NCBI RefSeq assembly: GCF_026262505.1
Contig: NC_067205.1
Coordinates: 8,432,001 to 8,496,000, forward strand
Direction: 5' to 3'
DNA length: 64,000 bases
From: Trichomonas vaginalis G3
Taxonomy: Eukaryota; Parabasalia; Trichomonadida; Trichomonadidae
The position numbers were made by a program, and so were the translations under genes. Under the pieces are notes generated by a model. It was not told where the DNA came from and did no database searches. It was given only the letters and a program-made list of their open reading frames with translations. Of the stretch, positions 37,606 through 48,331 are shown piece after piece (positions within the stretch are counted from its first letter, which is position 1; each line of letters starts with the position of its first letter).

Positions 37606-37770
37606 ATGAATACCCCACAAGCTCAAAATTTACCACGAATCATAACAAGGGAAGAAATGATAAAAATGATGCGAGAACATGTTAAAAATAACAAACCACT
37701 AAAATTGAGAAAATGTGGTTATGCAGTAATGATGGAAAGAGAGATGTTGTCAAAGAGGAATAAAAATTAA
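37606..37770 (+). CDS. 54-aa basic protein, element C
   Basis: A short gene (MNTPQAQNLPRIITREEMIK...) rich in Met, Lys and Arg, preceded by the T-rich tract and CATAAATG start context shared by the other genes. It ends in a 4-nt tail-to-tail overlap with the leftward gene at 37,767. It could be a small DNA-binding regulator; no family recognised. Confidence 0.45.
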   Translation: MNTPQAQNLPRIITREEMIKMMREHVKNNKPLKLRKCGYAVMMEREMLSKRNKN

Positions 37771-38030
37771 ATTTGGATAGAGTTTAAAAATTCATCTTTA
37801 TTAAATTCATCTCTTCCAACCAATTTATTTATTCTATTAAATTCTTTTATTTTTGCTTCACTCAGTTTAAGGATTGAACGGTAAGTTTCTAATTTTTCGA
37901 TTATTTCTTCATCGTTTTCAACCCCACCACATTGCGGCTTCTTTTTGTAATAACATATTTTTGATTTAATTCTGTTTAGTTTCTTTTTATATTCATCGTC
38001 TGGACTCTTGACTGCTTTGTTGTCACTCAT
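37767..38030 (-). CDS. Helical small protein, element C
   Basis: 87 residues, coiled-coil prone, Lys/Glu rich, looks whole. It starts 19 bp from the integrase stop on the same strand, so probably the two are expressed as neighbours. Function unknown. Confidence 0.45.
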   Translation of the reverse strand: MSDNKAVKSPDDEYKKKLNRIKSKICYYKKKPQCGGVENDEEIIEKLETYRSILKLSEAKIKEFNRINKLVGRDEFNKDEFLNSIQI

Positions 38031-38049
38031 TTCTTACGAAATAAAAAAA

Positions 38050-39555
38050 TTAAATATTATTTAAATATAATGGGGTAATAAAATAAATTGGAATTTCTAT
38101 TAATTTATTGTCAACTTCAACTAATGCATTGCCGTTAATATATCTAACAAATTCAGCTATTGTGTCAAATCTTCGTCTTCTTTTTGTCATTGATTTATCA
38201 GTTTTTCCATAATCGAGATGAATCAAAACTTTATCCCCTTGTTTAAAATTCATGAGCCCCGAATTAATTTGTTCACGTTTAACATCATTCAACCTTTCCA
38301 TTTGCTTTCTAATATATTCCCATTCTTTTGAAATATCATTTTTCATTTTCACCGGTTTCATGTTTATAGTTCTATGCCATGTATTATTGTAATAATATAC
38401 TAACTGCTGTATGATGGAGTCATGATTTCCATCCCAGTATATCTGACCGTTAACCCCTAACGCATCTCTAAGAGTTCTCATTACCGCATCAACTATTTTA
38501 TTATGAAACGTATATGGAGAGGATGAGAAGTAAAAATTAATTTGTGGGAAATAATGAGTCATGGCTGCCTGAAATCCTTTATCACCATCACCCCTTATAT
38601 TATCTACTCTTTCATGATCTAGTAAGTATTGTATAGCTCTTCTTGTTTCCTGTTCTGTTTTCCCTTTCACCGGAATGCAATATAAATATCTAGTGTTAAT
38701 GTTAATGGCAAATAAATAAGTAATATTTCCTTTTGAATATTCCAGATGATCGATTTCGTATGAATATGGATATGGAGCAAATGAAGGTCGACTAAATTTT
38801 TCCTTTAATGGTTGAATTTTCGGGTCAATTGGTTTATTTAATATCTTGAAATCCTTTTTAAAATCTTTTTGCTTCTTAAATGTTTGAAATGGATATAATA
38901 AAGTGAATGATGAAGGATTAACTGAAGGAGGGAGAGGTACTGTCGTTGGGGGTTTTGGTGTTGCAAGTGGTTTAATTTTATCCGCTTTGATTTTGGATTT
39001 CATTCCCCCCTTCATTAATTCCGGATGTATTCTGTTCATTTGTTTTAAATATGCTGTATATAAAGGTTTGATATACTTTCCCGCTTCGAGTTTATGTTGA
39101 AGGATGAATTCCAAAAGTTGATCTTCATTTAAAAGTCGGGCTGAATATGTTTTAACTAATGAATCATAAATTAAAGCTTGTGCTTCATTTATGAGCTGCT
39201 GAACGTCCAAACTTTTCTCTTTTGGCTTTTGCGGTTCAGGATTATATAAATTATATAATTCATCAATATCTTTTTCAGTTAATACTTTATTTTTGAAATC
39301 TTTCAACTGTTTAAGTTGTGATTTACTTTTTCCCTTTGAATATTTTCCTTCTTTAATGTTCTCTCTTAAACGTTTAATTATTTTATCATGATATTTCAAA
39401 ACTGCATTTTTATAATACTGATAGTATTCACCCATATCATCACCTGTAATTGTTTCATCATATTTTTGGAGATATGCTTTTAAATCATAATAATTAAGAA
39501 AATTTTGATTAAATACTAAATCATCAATTAAAATTTTTAAATCTACGCTATTCAT
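38050..39555 (-). CDS. Retroviral-type (rve) integrase of the Polinton
   Basis: 501 residues, looks whole. The N-terminal ~220 residues are helical and charged. The catalytic core runs from about residue 265: a YEIDHLEYS strand with the first Asp, NIRGDGDKGFQ with the second Asp, then a KIVDAVMRTLRDALG helix. A C-terminal SH3/chromo-like segment (RRRFDTIAEFVRYINGNALV...) is usual for Polinton integrases. It inserts element DNA and generates the 6-bp target duplication seen here. Confidence 0.85.
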   Translation of the reverse strand: MNSVDLKILIDDLVFNQNFLNYYDLKAYLQKYDETITGDDMGEYYQYYKNAVLKYHDKIIKRLRENIKEGKYSKGKSKSQLKQLKDFKNKVLTEKDIDELYNLYNPEPQKPKEKSLDVQQLINEAQALIYDSLVKTYSARLLNEDQLLEFILQHKLEAGKYIKPLYTAYLKQMNRIHPELMKGGMKSKIKADKIKPLATPKPPTTVPLPPSVNPSSFTLLYPFQTFKKQKDFKKDFKILNKPIDPKIQPLKEKFSRPSFAPYPYSYEIDHLEYSKGNITYLFAININTRYLYCIPVKGKTEQETRRAIQYLLDHERVDNIRGDGDKGFQAAMTHYFPQINFYFSSSPYTFHNKIVDAVMRTLRDALGVNGQIYWDGNHDSIIQQLVYYYNNTWHRTINMKPVKMKNDISKEWEYIRKQMERLNDVKREQINSGLMNFKQGDKVLIHLDYGKTDKSMTKRRRRFDTIAEFVRYINGNALVEVDNKLIEIPIYFITPLYLNNI

Positions 39556-39618
39556 TTATATAAAAATAAAATAAATGTTTAAGGGTGCCCACCTCTTTGT
39601 CTCTTCTATGGCATTTCA

Positions 39619-42600
39619 TTAAATAAATGGCATACAACATCCATTTTCACAACATACAGCCTTAGTGTGTGCTCCTGTTAATGCAGTCTTACCAATTGTT
39701 AAGCGAGTCATTGACCCATTTTTAAGTTGTAAATTAATATTTTGACCATCAAATATCAATTTATCATTTATTATATCCAAATATTTTTTAGGTGTTAATT
39801 GTTTATTTTGTCGTAAACTAACACCTTTCATTTTTTGTGCTATCTTTTTGAAGGAGTCTTCACCAATCATTCCGTTGAATGATGTATAACATTTAGGGCA
39901 TAAAGCAACCATGTTATCACCTTGTTTCTCAATTGCTAAACCCAATAATTTTTTCTCATGTGCTTTTTCTTCAGCTTTATTCTTTAATTTAGGTTTAAAT
40001 TTCTCATCAAAGCAAAAGAAATCAAATGGTGCGAATTTGAAAATGTTTTTATCATAAAATTGTTTATCGGTAACAATTGCTTGAAATGCTTGAGTGTTAG
40101 GAAGACTTGGATCACCAGCGATTGCCCAATAAGATGAATCAGTATCACCTTCAATGAAATGAAAACGATTAACATCCATGCATTTATACATAAAATCATA
40201 AATGAAAACCAAATACCAGTATTTAGCATTATCTAAAGTGAAGAATGCCTCTTGTAAACATGTATCACATCTATAAAATCTATCTTTAAGCATCAGTTGA
40301 TATGTATCTTCACCTATTTCTCTTATGTTTTTAAACTTATTTGGCATACATGCAACGCGTGCCTTCTGTGCATTCATTATTTTAGTCTTTGCGTAATTTT
40401 GTGTATTCATTGCATCGTAACCATATGATCCATTAAGTGAAATCTTGCAAAATAAACTTTTTCCTTTATTTCCTTCTAATTCAGCCTTTTGTCTTTCGTT
40501 CATAAATTCGTTCGCAAATTCATTAAAACAAGTATTTTTCGTAAATGTTAAAATTGATTGAATATCATCGATGATAAAATGAAATCTGTCGATTAGATAC
40601 CAAAGATAATAAGAAGAAAATGGTTGATATTGGTTGTGTGTTGATGCTAACTGAGTTAATTTTCTCTGTTCTGGTCAACTGGTAGATTGTTTTGATTTCA
40701 TGTAATTATACATAAACTGCCAATTGTTTTTTCATCTGTGATAATATCTAAGTTTCTTATTATCGGTAAAAAGTTTATGTAATCATTAATGTATTTTTCA
40801 TCAATGTGACCCTTTACTTCAGCCACGAATAAAGTATTTTTCTTCTTAATAATTCCCAGTGCTTTTGCTTTCTTTGTTGCTGTATCACAAATTAAAACAT
40901 CTTCTAATCTCCCCGGCATATACATTCTATGATCGGTGTATTGAATGAAATCATGAGGATTAGATGAAAATGATGAAGGATATAATGAATTGAAATCAAC
41001 ACCAACGAAATGAGTCATGATGTTGGAAGTGTCCTCATTTGATACAGTTTTAGTTTCTGGACTATATGAAAGTTTATTAATGTGTGTGATACCTTTAAGA
41101 TTAACACGATGTTGAACATTTGAGAGACCACCAGTAATTCCATTACGGAGGATGTGATAAGCTTCAACTGAATCTAAAGTCATTGGTAAATTATTTTTCA
41201 ATGCGTAATTTCTTAAATTAATTCTTAAACGTTGAACTTCTTCATCTTTATTTGATTTCACGACATTGCAATAACAACACATTAACTGACAATTTTCTTT
41301 AGTATGTGGTTTTTCATTATCGATTCTATCCAATGTTGGTTTATTTGCATATGTAAACGCTTTACCACACATTTTGCATTTAGATGAAAGGATTAAATCG
41401 TGATAGTATTGATAGTCATCCATTGAAACATTGTTTTTAGTATCCCTTTCTGCTTTTTCATCTTGTTTCTTATATGATTCAATTTTATATTTCCAATACT
41501 TTTTTGTTAATTCAAAACTTGATTCCACATTTTCTTCTTCTGGATATGTTTCGTTAGGATTGAAGTTCTTATATGCTAACGCGTAACGAATCATTGATGC
41601 ATTCGATGATAAAGAAAGATTATGAAGCATGTCAATTTTATAAACAAATGTTTCTTCTAATTTTATCAATTGGGTCAATCATAATTTCAACGTCTTTATT
41701 GCAATAATGAATAAAATATTCTAATCTATTCTCAAAATTTTTAGCATCATTGAGATATATTTGATAATCTGAATCGGATATTGTTTCTTGTTAATGCTGA
41801 ATAAAATGAATCTTGAGTGAATGGTTCCTTTTTATATAATTCATCTTCGTAATTCTCCCATGTGATGAATTGATAAGGGAAAAAGGATTTAACACGTGAT
41901 TTATTGTTTCCGAAATCTTGAGTGAATTGGTCTAATGTTCCACCCGCTATATAATTTCTGATGTCAATAAATCTTAATTCATATGGACAGTTTGTTTTCT
42001 TTACATGACTTGCTTAAATTGAGAAGAAGAACCCAGCATTGATTTTATCTTCCATTTTGCAGTATTTAAATCACGAAGAATTAAATTTAAATCAAACTTT
42101 CCCGAATTAAAACCTATGATATTCACTTTATTAAATTCTTCATCTAAAAGCTCTTTCATTGCTTCCTTTTGTTTCTCATTTAATGTATTCATTAATTCTT
42201 CATATTGTTCAATATTTGATTTAGCAACTAATGAACAGGTTGAAAATAAAAATTCAATCCAATCAGAGATGAACGAATCACTTGATGTTAAGCAAAAATT
42301 CCTCGTAAATGTTTTATCGTTTAATTTAACCGTTGATGATACCATAATGGTTTTAAGTAAGCGTTCAAAGTTGCACATTCAGAAAGTAGAAGTTCTTCTT
42401 TAGTCTCTAATGTTTCGAAGTCAAAAGTAATATAATATCTTGTTGGTTTATAATATTCCTGCAAATTATGTGCTAATAACCATTGATATATCTTCTGTTT
42501 CGTGATATGTGGTGCATATGGTTGTGTGTGTTTTGCAATTGAACGTCTTGAATTAATCTTCCATTATTTTCTTTACATTTCTCACAATGTTTTAAAAATC

Positions 42601-43052
42601 TTCTTTGGTTTTTCCTTTCTGGATCATCACGGATAGAATAACTTCTTCTTTGCAAAAGGGGCAAACTTTATATCCTGTGAGTGCTTCAACGTCTGTTATT
42701 CTGTCAGCGTGAAGTTTTCCACATGGACTCTGTGTTAATAAAATATTTACTGTTTCAAATTCTGGATCTATCATTATTGATTCCACTAATGGAAAGTCTA
42801 CCTTGTTAATGTCTACGTCTTCTGGTTGAGGGTCACAATAATAAAATCAATATTAACGTTTAACATTCTTGCTAACCTCTCACTTTCTGATGAAATGTCA
42901 AATCCTTCATATGCATCTATGGCTTCATTTAAATAACTTCTACGAGTTTTAGGATTAACACCATCAGGAATATTATAGAAGCGTTTAAATAACCTTCTAC
43001 CTTCGGCTCTTATTTGATTATCATTCATTTTAGCTGTTCCATTTTTGTTCAT
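39619..43052 (-). pseudogene. Protein-primed-type family B DNA polymerase (broken)
   Basis: Readable from right to left on the minus strand: a zinc-ribbon-like Cys cluster (YKVCPFCKEE), an exonuclease motif (GFNSGKFDLNLI, near 42,060), an HNH-like Cys/His segment (near 41,290-41,390), motif A (DFNSLYPSSF, near 40,980), motif B (KISLNGSYGY, near 40,440) and motif C (EGDTDSSYW, near 40,140). Order and spacing fit Polinton pPolB of about 1,100 residues. The start at 43,052 is chosen for its T-rich tract and TACATAAATG context. Broken in several places (about six to eight). Confidence 0.8.
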
Positions 43053-43995
43053 TTATGTAAGAATAAAAAAATTAAAAAATAAATAAAAATAAAGTTTATT
43101 TTTTAAAGTCCAGGGCTAAAGTCCATAAAATGAATTAAGAACACATAAATTTTTATCATCTGCGACGTGACGAATACATTTTAATTTACTCAAGAATGCG
43201 TACCCTGATACATTAAATCTAATTCCTGTCTTATTTAATTTCACAACTTTGAAAAGGAATGTATGAATAGCTATAAAATGATGACGAGATGATTTATGTG
43301 TTGCTTCCATTTTTTCTGAAATAAATGAATAAATATAATGTTTATAGGTTTTCATATCTTTTATGTTCTTAATAACGAATGGAATAGATCTTTCCACTTC
43401 GTCCTCCTTCGGAGCTGTTCTTTCATATGAAACATCAACGGTATCTTCAACAATGAAACCACAATCGCATAAAATTTTATATGTACCAATTGTTTCTTTT
43501 GATATTTTATCTAACAAATCAAAAACTTTATCAACACCTGTACATTTATTTAAATAATAATTTGTGTAAATATCATGGTCTTCTTTCTTAATCGTATTTG
43601 TTGCATATGTTACATTTTTCAGTGCTTTTTTGAATTTTTCAGAATCAAGAGGAGGTGAAAGTAATATACATGGATAATCTCCATCGTCAATAAATTGTAA
43701 CTTATGTTTATGAATAAATTTTGTGCCTTCTTCTGAAAGTGTTTCGTCAATATCACCATCTAATAAATTTTTAGTTGATTCCAAAAAGTAATTTTTATAT
43801 CTTTCCTCATGTGATTTTTGAACTTCTGATTCTGAAGCTGGGATATTCATTAAACCCTCTACTTCATTCTCAGCATTTCTTAATTCCTTAATTCTTTCAT
43901 CTATTTCATTTCTTAATTGTTCCAATTTCTCAATCTCATCGTTATAATATTCATCTTGTTTAATTCGTTCTTCAAAATATTCAGGAGGTGTTTCA

Positions 43996-44023
43996 AGGCT
44001 CTCTGAGCCCAGGTCCTCTGGAC
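43996..44023. repeat. Double mini-hairpin inside a coding region
   Basis: GGCTC-TCT-GAGCC (43,996-44,008) followed by GGTCC-TCT-GGACC (44,011-44,023). It keeps the reading frame of the surrounding gene. Confidence 0.75.
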
Positions 44024-44208
44024 CATAAAGAGGAATATTCTCCTGTTTTTCAACTTTTTTGGGATATAAATATCTCATTATAGCCTTTTTAGTAATTAGT
44101 CCGTTATATTTAAATTCATTCAACAATCTGGAAAACTCTTTCACATTCTGCATATATGTTGGATAAGAACCGTCTCCAAAATTTTCTAAAATATTTTCTA
44201 ATGAGAAA

Positions 44209-45509
44209 GGGACAGACTAGCCCATTGTCACTTTTTAATTTAGCAAATGAACGCTTATGGAGTGGAGTTTTTGGGTAAATCTGATTTGCTTATAAATGAA
44301 ATAAAATCAAAAGAAACCATATTGGCATTATATTATGCAAAAATAAATGATCTTACTTAGTACTTTTAAAGTTAATTTCAGAAAAAATTGACACAATGGT
44401 ATCCGGCACATACAAGTGGTGTACAACCAAAATATAAGTTAGTTTAAACATATATTGCTATATCTCATGATCTTACTTAGTACTTTTAAAGTTAATTTCA
44501 GAAAAAAATTGACACAATGGTATCCGGCACATACAAGTGGTGTACAACCAAAATATAAGTTAGTTTAAACATATATTGCTATATCTCATGATCTTACTTA
44601 GTACTTTTAAAGTTAATTTCAGAAAAAATTTGACACAATGGTATCCGGCACATACAAGTGGTGTACAACCAAAATATAAGTTAGTTTAAACATATATTGC
44701 TATATCTCATGATCTTACTTAGTACTTTTAAAGTTAATTTCAGAAAAAATTTGACACAATGGTATCCGGCACATACAAGTGGTGTACAACCAAAATATAA
44801 GTTAGTTTAAACATATATTGCTATATCTCATGATCTTACTTAGTACTTTTAAAGTTAATTTCAGAAAAAATTTGACACAATGGTATCCGGCACATACAAG
44901 TGGTGTACAACCAAAATATAAGTTGGTTTAAACTATATTGCTATATCTCATGATCTTACTTAGTACTTTTAAAGTTAATTTCAGAAAAAATTTGACACAA
45001 TGGTATCCGGCACATACAAGTGGTGTACAACCAAATCTTCGACTCGATGAACTTGTCATCGAGTTATATTCCAGTGTTGTTCCTTCATTCCTGATTAAGT
45101 TGCAAATTAAAGGTCTGGATTCAGAGAGAAGTGTTAAAGTTATCAAAAAAGTCACAAGAGATTTCGAAGAAATGACACAATTTAAAAAAGTCGAATGCAT
45201 CAGTATGCTTGAAGCTGTTCAGAAAGGTCTGAAAAATGATACACTTGATCCAACATTGTTTACTCAACATTAAAAATATTATTGCAAAGAAAACATTTGA
45301 TTTAATAAACATTTAATTTATTATAATTAATTTTTATTACAGTATAGTAAAAATGCTATAAATAAATTATTATATTTTATTAAAATGTGACTTTTAATAG
45401 TAAGTGAATAAAATAAATCAGGAATTGGGAAAGAAATAAGGTTAATTAAAAATAATGAAAATTACAAGTTTAAGGTTAATGAAAAAGTGACAATGGGCGA
45501 GTTTGTCCC
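44209..45509. mobile_element. 1.3-kb DNA transposon inserted in the Polinton
   Basis: Terminal inverted repeats: left GGGACAGACTAGCCCATTGT, right the complement of GGGACAAACTCGCCCATTGT, each followed by CACTTTTT. Inside are a short coding-like start near 44,249, six 120-bp tandem repeats and an unrecognised 111-residue frame (44,938-45,273). No transposase motif seen, so it is probably non-autonomous. I found no clear target duplication. It interrupts the gene at 43,116-45,574. Confidence 0.75.
44348..45030. repeat. Six 120-121-bp tandem repeats
   Basis: Units start at 44,348, 44,468, 44,589, 44,710, 44,831 and 44,951, each beginning TGATCTTACTTAGTAC. They are nearly identical, differing mainly in the length of one A run; the last is partial. 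Recent expansion inside the 1.3-kb transposon. Confidence 0.92.
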
Positions 45510-45642
45510 CCACTCTTTTCTAATTCTGAATTAGTGAACTTTAAAGATTTCAATGAATTAGTTGTTATACTCATTTATTATAAAATAAAAATAAAAAATT
45601 TTCTATTTGTCATCTTTATATAAAGATAAAAAATATTTTTGA

Positions 45643-45915
45643 TTAATAAGGAATTAATTTCATTTTATGTCTTATAATGTGCGCATATGTATTTAAAAGG
45701 CATTCATTGAATTGCTTTTCAATCTCTTTCTTTTTTTCATGTTCGAAGCTTGTAAGTTTGTTATCTTCAAATATTATATTAGTTTCATATATCAAATTAT
45801 GATATCGGTCATATTCTTTTAAGTGATAAATAAATACAAAATTTACGGTTCCTTTAATTTTAAATTCAAAATTAATTTTACAACAGCTTTGTGGATCAAT
45901 TAGTAAATCAATCAA
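45643..45915 (-). CDS. 90-aa protein next to the right terminal repeat
   Basis: A leftward frame of 90 residues; the sequence upstream to 45,970 suggests the true start may be earlier. The segment VNFVFIYHLKEYDRYHNLIY and its following charged helix are similar in pattern to GEFVLKFCFWEYDKNHKTLQ in the B-family gene at 18,129/61,170. A gene probably shared by B and C lineages. Function unknown. Confidence 0.45.
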   Translation of the reverse strand: MIDLLIDPQSCCKINFEFKIKGTVNFVFIYHLKEYDRYHNLIYETNIIFEDNKLTSFEHEKKKEIEKQFNECLLNTYAHIIRHKMKLIPY

Positions 45916-45970
45916 ATAATGTTCAAAATCAGATATTATTCTTTTTATTAATGGTAATATAGGAATTGTA

Positions 45971-46378
45971 GGAATAAAAAAATAAATTATTCATAAATGT
46001 AAGACATTAATTTTTGCCCCTGTTGTCGAAATGTCATGTTGTCACCATTTTCAAAAGAAGTTAAATAACCGAGTGACACATGGTGACATAGTGACACCTT
46101 CAGTTCTTCAAAAATAATTCATAACTGCCATCCTCCTGTGTTGTCAAAAAGAAGTTAATTAACCCGGTTACCCGGTTACCCCCTCATTTATTCAAAAACG
46201 TAAGACATGAATTTTATTATCCACTTTATCAGGTTTTACTTGTTGGGTCATTTATGTAAGAATAATAAAATAAATTATTTTAAAATTAATGTTAAAATAA
46301 ATGATACAAAATCATTCAATATTGTATGAATTCTTACGTTTACAAAAAAGGTCACACAACCCGTCATATACTACTACT
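45971..46378. repeat. Polinton right terminal inverted repeat
   Basis: 408 bp, inverted copy of 25,107-25,514 with no difference that I could see. Followed by the target duplication AACACT (46,379-46,384). Confidence 0.92.
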
Positions 46379-47241
46379 AACACTCAGTCCATTTGAATAT
46401 GAAAAATAAAATTGATTTTGATTAAATGTTTTTATTTATCATGCAATTCTTCTTGCGACCAAAGATTTGAATAAAAGTTCAAAAAATAAGATAGCTTAAA
46501 AAATAATATACGGTAGTGTTTACTAATAGATGAATAGTATATAAATTCTATTAAAATGGATTTGATCCAAAAAAATATAAAACCAAAAATAATTGTTATA
46601 ATTTAAATGAAGAAGTAATTTAAAACGATTTTATTTATGATCAAATTTTATATATTTTTTTGGATCAAATCCATTTTAATAGAATTTATATACTATTCAT
46701 CTATTAGTAAACACTACCGTATATTATTTTTTAAGCTATCTTATTTTTGAACTTTTATTCAAATCTTTGGTCGCAAGAAAATTGCATGATAAATAAAAAC
46801 ATTTAATCAAAATCAATTTTATTTTTCATATTCAAATGGACTGAGTGTTAACATTTAACATTTTTTGCTAATTGTCGTCAAAAATTAGGCGTAAAGCAAA
46901 AATTGATATTTCATATGGTTTTATGATAGATAAGCATTATATTCCCACTCATTATATTCGTAAATTTTGAGGTTTATCCTTCGCTTTTAAGATCATTGAA
47001 TTTGATTTTTATATAAAATAGTTATAGATTAGAAAATAATATGAGTTTATGTGATATTATTTTTCAGAAGATTTCATTCTATATGCCTATGAAAAGTACT
47101 CTCAAAACTAACTTTTTCCTAATTATAATTAAATCTAGAATATTGTATTATGCTTAGTATTATTTCATTTTTCTCATTCAATTTAGAATTTACAAATGTC
47201 AAAAAATTGAGAGCTGTCACTTTTGATGAATTTCTGTTTAT
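46379..47241. mobile_element. Foldback element, inner left arm, loop and right arm (part 3 of 3)
   Basis: 46,379-46,589 is the inner left arm, 46,590-46,648 the loop, and 46,650-47,241 the right arm. The arms pair almost perfectly around the loop. The right arm contains uninterrupted the junctions that are split by B1 and C on the left, which proves both insertions. The right end carries the inverted CAGAAATTCATCAAAAGTGA terminal core. No coding region. Confidence 0.8.
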
Positions 47242-47384
47242 TACAATTTTAATGTTAAAAATATCCTACAATGAAATTATTACCTGGCAATCTTATTTAA
47301 ATTTGATCCCATAGGCTTGAAACATAACCATTATTATTAAAACTTTGTATTATGAATAGATTATTAATTATTTTGTAAATTCCC

Positions 47385-47477
47385 CTAATGTTGATAAATC
47401 CGAAAAATGCAAAAAAAAGCTGATACTCTAAACAAAGCTACAACCACATAAAATGCATCGAATCTTCTCGAAACATT
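47385..47477 (+). repeat. Left copy of 93-bp duplication
   Basis: Matches 47,844-47,936 by eye over 93 bp. Flanks the tRNA-like insertion. The stretch 47,242-47,384 holds no gene that I can see. Confidence 0.88.
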
Positions 47478-47843
47478 GAGAGAGGGTCAAAGTTGCTATT
47501 TGTCACTTTTCCACAAGAATATAATGGGGAAAAGGTTATCATATAGTTGATCTCATTCACTGAGGTGAGAGATGCATGTAGTGTAATGGTATAAACAGTG
47601 GGATTGCTGCTCTAAGTCCTAGGTTCGAGACAAATTGGCTTCATTTTTTTCTTTTTTATTGACGTAAACTATTCAATTTTTGTGTTATCCATTCAAATTT
47701 CAGAATTTTTTTTTGCAGATTTCACGCTACATTCGAAGTTACCTTTTGTAACAACCACCACCGCCTACGAAAGACGAAAGTGTGTCACGATTTCACCCGG
47801 AAATCCGACGGTTGTTTAAGAGTAAGCACTTTTGGCACCTACT
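47478..47843 (+). mobile_element. tRNA-like (SINE-like) insertion
   Basis: 366 bp between the 93-bp direct repeats. A tRNA-like part at about 47,573-47,648 has an A-box-like TAGTGTAATGG and a B-box-like GGTTCGAGAC, and is followed by T-rich runs that could end pol III transcription (47,646-47,660). The anticodon and T stems do not fold properly, so it is not a working tRNA. A 3' part of about 190 bp is unrelated. No poly(A) tail or reverse transcriptase is visible, so SINE is a provisional name. Confidence 0.5.
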
Positions 47844-47936
47844 CTAATGTTGATAAATCCGAAAAATGCAAAAAAAAGCTGATACTCTAAACAAAGCTAC
47901 AACCACATAAAATGCATCGAATCTTCTCGAAACATT
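47844..47936 (+). repeat. Right copy of 93-bp duplication
   Basis: See 47,385-47,477. The AT-rich stretch 47,937-48,331 that follows shows no gene; it is the 3' flank of the host phosphatase gene. Confidence 0.88.
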
Positions 47937-48331
47937 TGTGTTTTCTAGTTGTTTATTAAATATGCCATTAATGAATATGTTATTTGGATGTTCCTTTTAG
48001 GTTATTGATAACTAAATTTATATTTAAGATAGAAAAATTCATATTTTGCTTAAAAAGAACAAAATATTGATTTTCCATCTTAAATTTCTTTTCTCTCAGG
48101 GATTAAAAAGGTACATTCAAAGATAGTTTCCTATTCTTTATTAATTATAAAATTCCAAAAGAGATTTTCGAATAAAAATAATCAATTTTTTTCCAAATTA
48201 GTTAACTAAAAATAAATCAATTTATTTTGAAGAAACAACAAGAAGGACATAAACTTAATATACATATATATATTAACAAAACAACAAACAATTAAAAAAA
48301 TATAACAAAATAGTATAAAAATCAGGATTAC

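Larger units (their letters stand above)
43116..45574 (-). pseudogene. Large unknown gene, split by a DNA transposon
   Basis: The C-terminal 345 residues are readable at 43,116-44,153: a coiled-coil stretch (about residues 70-120), then an alpha/beta region with a possible Cys motif (ILCDCGFIVEDT). The gene start is near 45,574, where the T/A-rich start context is seen; the 1.3-kb transposon at 44,209-45,509 separates the two parts. It lies upstream of the polymerase, where Polintons may carry a terminal-protein-like or accessory gene, but I recognise no family. A double mini-hairpin at 43,996-44,023 is part of the coding sequence. Confidence 0.5.
25107..46378. mobile_element. Element C: Polinton/Maverick
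   Basis: 21,272 bp. Ends AG...CT, 408-bp terminal inverted repeats, and a 6-bp target duplication AACACT (25,101-25,106 and 46,379-46,384): the textbook Polinton signature. It carries capsid, packaging ATPase, minor proteins, fibre, primase-helicase, integrase and family B polymerase. A DNA transposon is inserted at 44,209-45,509. The terminal repeats look identical by eye, so the insertion appears recent, yet several genes are broken (perhaps twelve to twenty breaks, mostly in polymerase and fibre). Confidence 0.92.

Noticed and set aside
38050-39555. LTR retrotransposon because of the rve integrase
   Set aside because: No reverse transcriptase, no LTRs; the neighbours are Polinton genes and the ends are inverted repeats.
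43363-43557. Plus-strand frames inside the leftward gene at 43,116 (and at 42,116 and 36,138)
   Set aside because: Shadow frames of the leftward element C genes.
47573-47648. Functional tRNA gene
   Set aside because: A- and B-box-like motifs are present, but the anticodon and T stems do not pair properly and the unit lies inside a duplicated insertion.
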